Below, in pieces: positions 1 to 8,035 of a stretch of 64,000 nucleotides of DNA. Location: assembly GCA_945862145.1 (NCBI GenBank), contig CAMAXE010000008.1, positions 1 through 64,000 on the forward strand, in the 5' to 3' direction. Below the pieces are notes generated by a model. It had not been told where the DNA came from, searched no databases, and worked only from the letters and a program-made list of their open reading frames with translations. The DNA is from Klebsiella pneumoniae (GTDB taxonomy: Bacteria > Pseudomonadota > Gammaproteobacteria > Pseudomonadales > UBA5518). Each line of letters starts with the position of its first letter. Position 1 is the first letter of the stretch. Both the position numbers and the translations under genes were made by a program.

Positions 1-318
1 AACGATGGCGCCACGCTGGTCTACACCAGCACCGGCCTTTCGGTAGCGCGGGTTTCGCGCAGCTTTGGTTGCACCGGCGGCTGCAACTTTGCGCCTGATC
101 AGGTCACGTCCGTTACCCAGACGGACTGGCAGACCGGCTGGGCGTTGGGCCTGGGCGTAGAACACCGGGTCGGCGCGCACGCCACTCTGGTCGTTGACTA
201 TCACCACGCAGACTTCGGCACCAAACTGGTCGACACCAGCCCGGTGTTTCCCGGCGCCCGCGAACGTCAGGAGTACAGCGAAGACGTGCTGCGAGTCGGT
301 GTTAATTACCGCTTCTAG
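1..318 (+). CDS. Outer-membrane beta-barrel protein, C-terminal part (5' end outside window)
   Basis: The frame is open from the first base to TAG at 316-318 and encodes 105 residues. It shows alternating aromatic/hydrophobic strands, a small Cys loop (GCTGGC) and ends in RVGVNYRF. A terminal Phe after a short amphipathic strand is the usual BAM-recognition signature of outer-membrane barrels. The protein is probably an OmpA/opacity-like small barrel or adhesin barrel, but the family cannot be named because the N-terminus is missing. Protein nature is well supported; specific function is not. Confidence 0.7.
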   Translation, partial: NDGATLVYTSTGLSVARVSRSFGCTGGCNFAPDQVTSVTQTDWQTGWALGLGVEHRVGAHATLVVDYHHADFGTKLVDTSPVFPGARERQEYSEDVLRVGVNYRF

Positions 319-336
319 TGGAAGGGGAGGGGGAGG

Positions 337-467
337 GGGGTCAGGTCTTTCATTTTTCATGGTCTCCCCTGCCTTGTTTGAGGTTTGCCGTTGAGCGTTG
401 TTCTCAGCCGGCCTCCTGATCTGCCAGAGCACCTGGGTTCAGATGACTAAATGTAAGACCTGACCCC
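337..467. repeat. 131-bp inverted-repeat element, copy 1 (MITE/REP-like)
   Basis: The left end GGGGTCAGGTCTTTCATTT and the right end (GGGGTCAGGTCTTACATTT on the other strand) are near-perfect terminal inverted repeats. A closely similar element, including the inner part with CTGCCTTGTT and CTGGGTTCA, lies at 22302-22425. Both copies have the same orientation and both sit just past the stop codon of a minus-strand gene. No ORF is present. The size and ends fit a non-autonomous mobile element or REP-type repeat. Confidence 0.75.
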
Positions 468-494
468 ATCTGCTCGCGCGCTCATCTGCTCGCG

Positions 495-1037
495 TCATGG
501 ATTGACCGACGCTCCGCCCGGCGTCAGGTCCTGGCGGTGTGCATCCACACCTTCGAAGTCGCGTATCCGGCCCGTCAGTTCCGCAGCCAGATCGTTCGGC
601 ATCGGGAATGTCAGCGCGTACTGCGCGATTTTCCACGCTCCGTCGTCGTCACGAACCAGCACGCCGGTGCCGCGGCTCGTGCCGTAGCTCTGGCTGTCGA
701 GCAACTCGTCGAACCACGCGATGCAGGCGCACGGCAGGCCAGCGAGCGTGATGTGACGCTCGCGCGGGCGGTAGACCCAGCCGCTACCGCGCGCGAACAG
801 CGGGCTGGCGTAGTCGCGGAACTGCTCGAGCGTCCAGCGCTCGGCGGCATCGGTGCCGATGAATACCGCATCCGCAGCGAACAGCGCGAAATAGCGCTCG
901 CCGTCAGCTGCGGCCGCGGCGGCGTGCAGTGCATCGAGCGTATGCCCGATTGCCTCCTCTGGCGTGACGGTGTCTGCGCCTCGGGCGAGGGGCGCGAGCA
1001 GCATCAGGCTGGCGAGCAAGGCGAGTACGTGGTGCAC
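495..1037 (-). CDS. Secreted NTF2-like (SnoaL_3/DUF4440-type) protein
   Basis: A 180-residue protein. The GTG start at 1037 is chosen because GGAGGT lies 6 bases upstream and the N-terminus then becomes a signal peptide (hydrophobic LALLASLMLLAPLA, cleavage near ARGA/DT). The mature part has the SnoaL/DUF4440 pattern: an N-terminal helix (EEAIGHTLDALHAA), FAADAVFIGTDAAERW, a Trp-rich middle, LAGLPCACIAWFDE, a GTGVLVRDDDGAWKIAQYAL strand and a charged tail. Such cone-fold domains bind small hydrophobic ligands or act as simple enzymes; the substrate cannot be told here. It is divergent from the sulfatase gene, with 131 bp between the starts. Confidence 0.7.
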   Translation of the reverse strand: MHHVLALLASLMLLAPLARGADTVTPEEAIGHTLDALHAAAAAADGERYFALFAADAVFIGTDAAERWTLEQFRDYASPLFARGSGWVYRPRERHITLAGLPCACIAWFDELLDSQSYGTSRGTGVLVRDDDGAWKIAQYALTFPMPNDLAAELTGRIRDFEGVDAHRQDLTPGGASVNP

Positions 1038-1168
1038 GGCTGGACCTCCGGGGGCTGGCGATAGGACTCTAGCAGCCAACAGGCGTTGCGGCGGTACCGT
1101 GACGAGGGGAGAGCTGCCTGAAGCCGCGTGCGAGAGTACGATGGGGCCAGCACCGCAGGAGATCTTTC

Positions 1169-2590
1169 GTGCCCCTACACACGCTTTTGCGCACTCTCTT
1201 GTGCCCGCTCCTTTGCTGCATGGCGCTGTCTGTGCAGAGCGCCGATGCGCCACCGCCCAACATGGTCGTGCTCCTCCTGGACGACATGCGCTTCGATGAT
1301 TTCGGCGCTGCCGGCAACCGCACGGTCGAGACGCCCAACATCGACCGGCTCGCGGCTGAGGGCGCACGCTTCACGCAGGCCTTCGCCACCACGCCGCTGT
1401 GCTCGCCCGCCCGCGCGAGCCTGCTCACGGGCCGTTACGCGCGCCACAACGGCATCATCGACAACACCCTTCGACCCAGCCACGACCTGCCGATCTTTCC
1501 GTTACGGTTGCAGCAGGCAGGCTTCCGCACGGGCTTCTTCGGCAAGTGGCACATGGGCAACGATGACCTTCCGCGTCGCGGTTTCGATCGCTGGGTGGGC
1601 ATGGCGGGGCAGGGCGAGGCGGTGGATCCCTCGTTCAATACCGACGGGAAGCGTTCACGCCACGAGGGCTATGTCACGGATCTGCTGACCGACGAGGCAC
1701 TGCGCTTCGTCGCTGAGCCCGATGCGCGCCCTTTCCTGGTCTACCTCGCGCACAAGGCCATGCACCCCAACGTGGTGCAACTGGACGACGGCAGCAGCGC
1801 AGTGGTGCAGGGGCAGCCGGGGGGCTTCGTGCCGGCACCTAGACACCAGGGGCGCTACGCCGGTCGCACATTTCCCCGCCGGGCGAACAGCGGTGTTGCG
1901 CCGGCAGACAAACCCGCGCTGATGCGCAGCATCGAGGGCCTGCCGCCGCTCGGCCCCGGCACCGTGACCAGCGACGCAGAGATTGCAGGCCGCCTCGAAA
2001 TGTTGCTCGCCGTCGACGAGAGCCTCGGTCGCATCCGTGAGGCACTCGCGCGCGCGGGCAAGCTCGATGACACCGTGATCGTACTCACCAGCGATCACGG
2101 CTATTTCTACGGCGAGCATGGGCTGAACGAAGAGCGTCGCCTCGCCTACGAGGAGGCCATCCGCGTGCCGCTCCTGGTGCGTTACCCGCGGCGCGTGCGC
2201 GCGGGTCTTACGCTGGATCGCTTCGCGCTGGGGATCGACCTCGCACCGACGCTGCTGGAGTTGGGCAGGGCTGCGCCCGACCCCGGCGTGGATGGGCGTT
2301 CTCTGGTGCCACTTCTGGAGGGGCGAGATGCGCCATGGCGGGAGGCATTCCTGATCGAGTACTACAGCGACACGGTCTTTCCGAGGATCCTCCGCATGGG
2401 CTACGACGCGGTTCGCACGGAGCGCTACAAACTCATCCGCTACCGCGACCTGCAGGGCATGGACGAGTTCTATGACCTGCAGCAGGATCCGCTGGAGCTG
2501 CGCAACCTGATTGGTTTGGCCAGCGCTGCCCCCGTGATCCGGACGCTGGATGCTGATTTGGGCCGGCTGACGAGGCCCGCCAACCCCTGA
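1169..2590 (+). CDS. Secreted sulfatase (formylglycine-dependent)
   Basis: A 473-residue sulfatase of the alkaline-phosphatase superfamily. GTG start at 1169, with AGGAG 7 bases upstream. A signal peptide covers residues 1-25 (LLRTLLCPLLCCMALSVQSADA). Metal-binding LLLDDMRFDD is near residue 35, and the CSPARASLLTGRY signature near residue 75 carries the Cys that is converted to formylglycine (CxPxR type, needing a maturase elsewhere). FFGKWHMG, SDHGYFYGEHG and EYYSD follow as expected. It hydrolyses sulfate esters, probably of a polysaccharide or aryl sulfate, in the periplasm. The substrate is not determinable. A remnant of another sulfatase lies at about 25 kb. Confidence 0.92.
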   Translation: MPLHTLLRTLLCPLLCCMALSVQSADAPPPNMVVLLLDDMRFDDFGAAGNRTVETPNIDRLAAEGARFTQAFATTPLCSPARASLLTGRYARHNGIIDNTLRPSHDLPIFPLRLQQAGFRTGFFGKWHMGNDDLPRRGFDRWVGMAGQGEAVDPSFNTDGKRSRHEGYVTDLLTDEALRFVAEPDARPFLVYLAHKAMHPNVVQLDDGSSAVVQGQPGGFVPAPRHQGRYAGRTFPRRANSGVAPADKPALMRSIEGLPPLGPGTVTSDAEIAGRLEMLLAVDESLGRIREALARAGKLDDTVIVLTSDHGYFYGEHGLNEERRLAYEEAIRVPLLVRYPRRVRAGLTLDRFALGIDLAPTLLELGRAAPDPGVDGRSLVPLLEGRDAPWREAFLIEYYSDTVFPRILRMGYDAVRTERYKLIRYRDLQGMDEFYDLQQDPLELRNLIGLASAAPVIRTLDADLGRLTRPANP

Positions 2591-2936
2591 GCAGAGTGCC
2601 GGATCCGCCAGCGCCACGATCGCGATCGCTGTCGAGCCGGAGTCCGCTCCCCACGGCCTGGAGAATTTGACGGCAGATCGGTAGCCCCAGACCGACGCCA
2701 TGCATCCGGGTCTGTGTCGAGACACGGCTGAATGGCTCGAAGATCAACGCGTGGTCCGCCATTGCGATCCCGGGGCCGCGATCGATCACCGAGAATCGGA
2801 GGCGGTGCAGAGGGCCGACAGTCCCGACGAGGCCGGATGGCGGTGCCTCGACAAGGATCTGCACGACGCCCTCGGGCGCGTACTTGCAGGCATTCGTGGC
2901 GACGTTCTCCAGCACCTGGCGTGCCGGATGTCAGAC
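2590..2936 (-). pseudogene. Orphan HATPase_c fragment of a sensor histidine kinase
   Basis: Reading leftwards from a stop near 2933, the frame encodes HPARQVLENVATNACKYAP (N box), FSVIDRGPGIAMADHALIFEPF (G1 and F boxes) and HGVGLGLPICRQILQAVG (G2 box), then GGSGTL. That is about 110 residues of a kinase ATP-binding domain. There is no H box, no sensor part and no plausible start: a TGA stands just upstream of the homology. The homology runs out at the convergent sulfatase stop, after which the frame is unrelated. It is best read as the 3' scrap of a deleted histidine kinase gene. No cognate response regulator is adjacent. Confidence 0.75.
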
Positions 2937-2971
2937 CGGTCCCGCGTCCGTGCGTAAATCAACGCGGGAGC

Positions 2972-4672
2972 TCAGCCTGCCTCCCTGCGGCCCGGCAATG
3001 CCCTTTGCGGTGGTGCGCGGGGCTTGACGGCTGTGGTACGCGCCGCGGGTGCCGACCGCTGCTGCGGAGCGGCAGGGCGCGGGGTCATCGGCCCGCCCTG
3101 CGGGCCCTTGGCCACCAAGCCGTCGTCGTACAACATGAAGACGGACACCGCCTGCGACAGCTGGTCGGCTTGCATACGCAGGCTGTCGGCCGCAGCCGCG
3201 CTTTCTTCCACCAGGGCGGCGTTCTGCTGCGTCACCTGATCCAGCTGCATCACGGCATCGCTGATTTGCTCGACGCCCTGCGTCTGCTCGACGCCGGCGG
3301 CGCTGATCTCACTGAGGAGGTCGCTCACCCGTTTGACCTGAGTGACGATCTCATCCATGGTCCGTCCGGCATCGCCCACCAGCTCCGTGCCGGCTTGCAC
3401 CTTCCCGACGCTGGCGCTGATGAGGACCTTGATTTCCTTGGCGGCCTCGGCGCTACGCTGCGCCAGGCTGCGCACTTCGGATGCCACCACCGCAAAGCCG
3501 CGGCCCTGCTCGCCGGCGCGTGCCGCTTCCACCGCAGCATTCAGCGCCAGGATGTTGGTCTGGAAGGCAATGCTGTCGATAGTTCCGATGATGTCGGAGA
3601 TCTTTCGGCTGCCGGCACTGATGTCCTCCATGGTCAATACGACACGGCTCACCACGTCGCCGCCCTTGCTGGCGACGCCGCGAGCACCGGAGGCCAGCTG
3701 TGCGGCCTGGCGGGCGGTGTCGGCGTTCTGCTTCACCGTGGCCGTGAGCTGCTCCATCGATGCGGCCGTCTGCTGCAGGTTCGACGCCTGCTCTTCCGTG
3801 CGCTGGCTCAGGTCGAAGTTGCCCTGGGCGATCTGGTTGCTGGCCGTGGCCACGCCTTCGGCATTGTCGCGCACCGTGCTGACGGTGTTGATGAGAGCCT
3901 CATTCATGCGATTGAGTGCCGAAAGCAGCTGACCGGTCTCGTCCTTGCTCGAGACCTCGATGCGCGAACGCAGATCGCCGCGTGCCACGGTCTCCGCCAA
4001 GTCCACCGCCTGGCGGAGCGGCGTGGTGATCGAGCGCGTGATCAGCCAGGCCAACAGTGCGCCGAGCAGGCCCATGACGCTGGCCTCCACGATCATCGTC
4101 GTCCCCGCGGCGCTGGTATAAGCGTCGACGTCCTCGGACGCGTTCTTCATCAGCTCTTTCTGGAAATTGGCCAGATCATCGAGTGTTTTCAGGTAGGCGA
4201 GCTGCGCGGGGCGCATCTCGCCCAGCAACACGGTGGTTGCCTCCTCGATCGTACCGGCGCCGATGAGTGCGATGACCTTGTCCGCGGCTTCGTTGTACGC
4301 CGCGCGCATGTCAGCGCTCGCCTTCAGTAACGCCTTGCCGCTTTCGGCCTTGATCTCTTCCTCGAGTAGACGCATTAACTTGCCGTTCCGGGCGCGCGCT
4401 GCAGCGATGGACTCGACCTCGGCCTCCCGCAGGCTCGCATCGCTGGTCAGCGCCATCGTGCGAATGCTGCTGGCGATGGTCCGGACATTGTCCTTGACCT
4501 CGACCAGTTGGCTGACCTTGAGCATGCGGTCGTCGGTCAGCAGGTGCAGCTCGGATTGCACCTCTTGCAGTGCCACGCTGGCATAGATGGCGACCCCCAC
4601 CATACCCGCTATCATCAGCGCAAAGCCTATGCCCAGTCGGACGCCGATGCGTAAGTTGTAGAAGGTGTTCAT
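2972..4672 (-). CDS. Methyl-accepting chemotaxis protein
   Basis: A 566-residue chemoreceptor. The start at 4672 (MNTFYNLRIG) is preferred over one 9 codons upstream because AGAAAGG precedes it and it gives the usual MCP N-terminus. Order: TM1 (about 8-30), four-helix periplasmic domain with LLTDDRMLKVSQLVEV, TM2 (about 185-210), HAMP, and a long coiled-coil signalling domain with the conserved hairpin (IDSIAFQTNILALNAAVEAA, then RGFAVVASEVRSLAQRSAEA). The tail is Pro/Ala-rich and basic and lacks the C-terminal NWETF pentapeptide, so tethered CheR/CheB binding is unlikely. It signals through CheA/CheW, which are not in this window. Confidence 0.93.
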   Translation of the reverse strand: MNTFYNLRIGVRLGIGFALMIAGMVGVAIYASVALQEVQSELHLLTDDRMLKVSQLVEVKDNVRTIASSIRTMALTSDASLREAEVESIAAARARNGKLMRLLEEEIKAESGKALLKASADMRAAYNEAADKVIALIGAGTIEEATTVLLGEMRPAQLAYLKTLDDLANFQKELMKNASEDVDAYTSAAGTTMIVEASVMGLLGALLAWLITRSITTPLRQAVDLAETVARGDLRSRIEVSSKDETGQLLSALNRMNEALINTVSTVRDNAEGVATASNQIAQGNFDLSQRTEEQASNLQQTAASMEQLTATVKQNADTARQAAQLASGARGVASKGGDVVSRVVLTMEDISAGSRKISDIIGTIDSIAFQTNILALNAAVEAARAGEQGRGFAVVASEVRSLAQRSAEAAKEIKVLISASVGKVQAGTELVGDAGRTMDEIVTQVKRVSDLLSEISAAGVEQTQGVEQISDAVMQLDQVTQQNAALVEESAAAADSLRMQADQLSQAVSVFMLYDDGLVAKGPQGGPMTPRPAAPQQRSAPAARTTAVKPRAPPQRALPGRREAG

Positions 4673-4889
4673 GGTCGCGTGTGCCTTTCTGTTGGGCATT
4701 GATCTTTAGCTTAGCAGAGGTTGATGTGTTTACCGCGCCGCTCATTGTTGCCCTCCCCAATAGCCCGACGGACCGATGCACTCAGGCGTCTCGGCACGCT
4801 GCTCGTCTGTGGGGCGGCAACACGACGAAATCGTGAGTGTGGTCAAATTGGCATCACACCAGCGTTCGAGATGAAGGCGAGGAGAACCC

Positions 4890-6314
4890 ATGACCCGCAG
4901 CCCGCTCCTTGATGCATGGTTCGCTGCGCGGCAGAAAAATCGCCGGCCCCTGCAGATCCCTGGGCACAAGAATCGCTATGCCCATGGCGAGGATGCCCTC
5001 GGTGCCGATCTTCTGGGGCCGCTCCTTCGCGATGACGTGCCGCTGCAGGGTGGTGTGGACGACAACGCCTATGGCCATCGCTATCTCGAACAGGCAGAAG
5101 CCCTGTGGTCCGCAGCCGTCGGCGCCGACTTCGCACGATTCCTCGTCGGGGGCTCTTCGCAGGGTAACATCGCTGCGCTCTCCGCCGTGAGCTATCCGGG
5201 ACGGCCGGTGGCAATCGACCGCACATCGCATCGCAGCGCTCAGGCTGCGCTGGTGATCTCGGGTGCACGGCCCGTGTGGGTGTATCCGGAGCTCCACCCC
5301 GAGACCGGTCTGCCGCTTGGCGTCCCCGCGCGTGCGCTCGCAGGTGTCACGGCTGAGGTGACGGCACTGTTCGTCACCTCACCCTCGTATGGCGGGACCT
5401 TGAGCGATGTCTCTGCGCTCGCACGCGCGGCTCACGGACATGGCATCCCGCTGGTTGTCGATCAGGCGTGGGGAGCGCATCTGGGTTTCATGGCCGGTCG
5501 TGGTGCCATCGAGTGTGGCGCCGATCTCGTGGTCACCAGCGTCCACAAAGCGCTCCTGGGATATACGCAGACCGCCGTTGTCACGCTGCGTGGCGACCGG
5601 GTCGACCGCGATCATCTGGACAGATGTGTGGATCTCGTTGCAACGACGTCTCCCTCGGGGACGCTGCTGGCCTCGATCGATGCCGCGCGCCTGGTGCTCG
5701 AACGCGACCACGGTGTTGCGATTGCACGCACCGTCGAAAACGTGAAGCGCATGCGGGAGACCCTCCGCCGGGTGAAGGGCCTCGTCATCCTCGATGAAAC
5801 CATGGCGCCGGCAGGCGTGGACCCCTTCAAGCTGACGCTATGGCTCCCGCGCACGGGTGCTGATGGTGTCGCCATCGGAAAGCGTCTGTGGGAGATGGGC
5901 CTGAACCTTGAGTCGGCCGATCGCGACACCCTCGTTTGCAGCGTGACCTTGGTGGACGAGGCCGCGTTCTGCGACGAGGCAGCAGGGATGCTGGCAAGCC
6001 TCATCGAGGCCGGGCGTGGGTCGCCTCGACCGGCCGCAACGTCGTCTGTCTGGTGTGTCGAGCCGGACGTTGCCTGCACGCCGCGCGAAGCCTTCTTCGC
6101 GCGCAGACGCCGCATCCCGCTCGAGCAGGCGGTGGGCGAGGTAAGCGCCGAGCAGTTCTGCCCGTATCCGCCGGGCGTACCGATCATCGCGCCGGGCGAG
6201 AGAATCACCCGTGACGCGTTGGAGATCTTGCGTAAGTCCGTGGGTCAGGTGCGCATTGCCTATTGCAGTGACCCCTCGCTCGCAACCGTGGAGGTCGTGG
6301 ACGCGCTGCCGTGA
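4890..6314 (+). CDS. PLP-dependent Orn/Lys/Arg decarboxylase-family protein (YaaO-like)
   Basis: A 474-residue fold-type I PLP enzyme. ATG at 4890 with GAGGAG 5 bases upstream. The N-terminus has the family signature QIPGHKNRYAHG, followed by NAYGHRYLEQAE, LVGGSSQGNIAAL (PLP phosphate site), VVDQAWGAHLGF (Asp to the pyridine N) and TSVHKALLGYTQTA with the Schiff-base Lys. A small C-terminal domain follows (FCPYPPGVPIIAPGE). Length matches the short Gram-positive YaaO-type enzymes rather than the 700-residue inducible decarboxylases. It probably decarboxylates a basic amino acid to a polyamine precursor. It stands alone, without an antiporter gene. Confidence 0.85.
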   Translation: MTRSPLLDAWFAARQKNRRPLQIPGHKNRYAHGEDALGADLLGPLLRDDVPLQGGVDDNAYGHRYLEQAEALWSAAVGADFARFLVGGSSQGNIAALSAVSYPGRPVAIDRTSHRSAQAALVISGARPVWVYPELHPETGLPLGVPARALAGVTAEVTALFVTSPSYGGTLSDVSALARAAHGHGIPLVVDQAWGAHLGFMAGRGAIECGADLVVTSVHKALLGYTQTAVVTLRGDRVDRDHLDRCVDLVATTSPSGTLLASIDAARLVLERDHGVAIARTVENVKRMRETLRRVKGLVILDETMAPAGVDPFKLTLWLPRTGADGVAIGKRLWEMGLNLESADRDTLVCSVTLVDEAAFCDEAAGMLASLIEAGRGSPRPAATSSVWCVEPDVACTPREAFFARRRRIPLEQAVGEVSAEQFCPYPPGVPIIAPGERITRDALEILRKSVGQVRIAYCSDPSLATVEVVDALP

Positions 6315-6447
6315 CCGCTTTCCGCACTTCTATGCGGCGGCGCCAAAGCCACCAAGCGGCGATACCCTGTGCGTCGAGAGGCCACCCGTGCTGCGTGTTC
6401 GTTTCTTGCGTCGTTGATGTCGGGCTCAGACGGAGCGTGCGCCCTAG

Positions 6448-7119
6448 TCAGATGATGTCGCCGAAGCGCGACAATGACGCGCACATCCGCGCCACGTGCG
6501 TGGAGAGGCTGCGGCCGACAAGATCGAGGTCTACGTAGCGCCGGGTCTGATCGATGGCCTCCTGTACGCGCTCTGCCGGGACCACGCGGCGGAACCTCTT
6601 GGTCGCCTCGAGCAGCCCGAGCAGGCAGATGTCGCGCGGTTCCGGAAAGGCGCCATCGAACAGCACCTCGCATACCCGGTTTCGGATGTTGCGCTGGATC
6701 TCGATGTCGGCGATCACGCTTTCGCGCGACGGAATCACCCACAGGATCCGCGTGGTCTTTTCGCGCACGACGCCACGCGCCTTCAGGCTTCTGATGGCGA
6801 GATCGTAGACGTCGGATTCCCGGAATTTCAGCAGAATATCGGTAATGCCATGGCCCGGCTGCGCCGCTGCTGGCAGTGCCACCAGCGCGGCCAGTAGCGG
6901 ATCTGCCGACGGCTCCCCGGTCGGACTCGCATTCACCACCCACAACCGCTCGAGATCCGTTTCGATGCGGTCGCGCAACGCGAGCTCCATGAGCACTGCC
7001 CCCGTCAACGCCGCTTCGATCCCCATGCGGGACCTCGGAAGATCGATCACCGGAGCGGTAGCGTCATCGCCAAGATCGCTCGCCGTCATCAGCAGGAACT
7101 CTTCGGCGAGCGTCAACAT
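6448..7119 (-). CDS. GPP34 (Golgi phosphoprotein 3-like) family protein
   Basis: A 223-residue protein. The start at 7119 is set by AAGGGGA 7 bases upstream and by the family N-terminus MLTLAEEFLLMTASD. A hydrophobic helix (GIEAALTGAVLMELALRDRI) is followed by a mostly helical fold with ITDILLKFRESDVYDLAIRSL and LLGLLEATKRFRRVVP, ending in a helical VARMCASLSRFGDII. GPP34 domains bind phosphoinositides in eukaryotes; bacterial members are common but poorly characterised. Its neighbours do not reveal a role. Confidence 0.8.
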   Translation of the reverse strand: MLTLAEEFLLMTASDLGDDATAPVIDLPRSRMGIEAALTGAVLMELALRDRIETDLERLWVVNASPTGEPSADPLLAALVALPAAAQPGHGITDILLKFRESDVYDLAIRSLKARGVVREKTTRILWVIPSRESVIADIEIQRNIRNRVCEVLFDGAFPEPRDICLLGLLEATKRFRRVVPAERVQEAIDQTRRYVDLDLVGRSLSTHVARMCASLSRFGDII

Positions 7120-7353
7120 AGTGTTCCCCTTTGCGGCAAACGCCGCGAGTGTCTTGGTGCGATGCGGATAGTGATGAAATCGATGCCGCGATACTGCTGG
7201 TGTAGCACGCCTTCTGCAACCGAACTCAGCAGGCTGATTGACAGCGTTGATGTCGGTTGGCACCGCCTGTAGACCTCTCACGAGGCAACGAAAGCTCCGC
7301 CGAGCATCGCGACAAAGGTCCCAAGCAGTGGATTGGACCCGGGTTGCTGGCGT

Positions 7354-8025
7354 TTATTGCTGCAGCACAAATGCTGCCAACGCTCTGATTTGATCGTCGC
7401 CAAGATGAGCCATCGGCGGCATGGCCACCTGGCCCCATTTGCCGACGCCGCCTTGGCGGATCGAGTTGGCGAGCAATGCGGGTGCGGTGGCATCGCCGCG
7501 GTATTTCGCGGCGACTGCGCTGAACGCCGGGCCGACGACGGCCTGCTGCAGAGCATGGCAACCGAGGCAGGCGTTGGCCGTCAACAGCGCCTGTACATCG
7601 ACGGCGTCGCCGCCACCCGCAGGTTTGGAGTCTCGCGCCAGTTGCGCAGCCTCCCAACTCGCGGTCAAGGACGTCACGCTGGTGTCGCTGGCGGTGGCGC
7701 TGCCGTAGGCCACAGCCAGATAGGCGCCGATCAGAGCGATCTCGTCCTGGTCCAGCGGTGCGCCATAAGAGTGCTGCATCTTGACCATCTCGGCGGTCCA
7801 GTGTGCCTGGTCGAGGCCGGGTGGTTGGTGGCTGATGTAGTCGGCCGAATGGCAGATGCCGCATTTTTGCTGCGCCAGCGCATAGCCGGGCAAGGTCGAG
7901 GACCGCAGCGTCGAACTGTCCGGCGGCAGGGTGATGCCTGCGGCGGCAGCATCGGTGGCAGCGAGGGAAATGGCTGAAGCGAGGAGGGCGGATCGCCCCA
8001 GTGTCAGCGTGACGAAGGTCGGCAT
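7354..8025 (-). CDS. sorB: Di-heme cytochrome c, electron acceptor of sulfite dehydrogenase (SorB-like)
   Basis: A 223-residue periplasmic cytochrome with a signal peptide (residues 1-29, ASAISLAATDAAAA) and two haem sites, KCGICHSADY near residue 55 and ACLGCHALQQ near residue 152. Axial Met candidates lie in EMVKMQHSYG and VAMPPMAHLG. GAGGAG stands 6-7 bases before the ATG. It starts only 10 bases after the stop of the upstream sulfite oxidase gene, so the two are co-transcribed and probably form a SorAB pair. Known SorB is mono-haem, so this is a two-domain variant; an alternative name is simply sulfite dehydrogenase cytochrome subunit. Confidence 0.82.
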   Translation of the reverse strand: MPTFVTLTLGRSALLASAISLAATDAAAAGITLPPDSSTLRSSTLPGYALAQQKCGICHSADYISHQPPGLDQAHWTAEMVKMQHSYGAPLDQDEIALIGAYLAVAYGSATASDTSVTSLTASWEAAQLARDSKPAGGGDAVDVQALLTANACLGCHALQQAVVGPAFSAVAAKYRGDATAPALLANSIRQGGVGKWGQVAMPPMAHLGDDQIRALAAFVLQQ

Positions 8026-8035
8026 GGCGCGCTCC

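Noticed and set aside
2732-4330. Long open frame (532 codons) on the plus strand antisense to the chemoreceptor gene
   Set aside because: It is rich in Arg, His and Gly with no domain pattern, and mirrors the codon bias of the clear MCP gene on the other strand.
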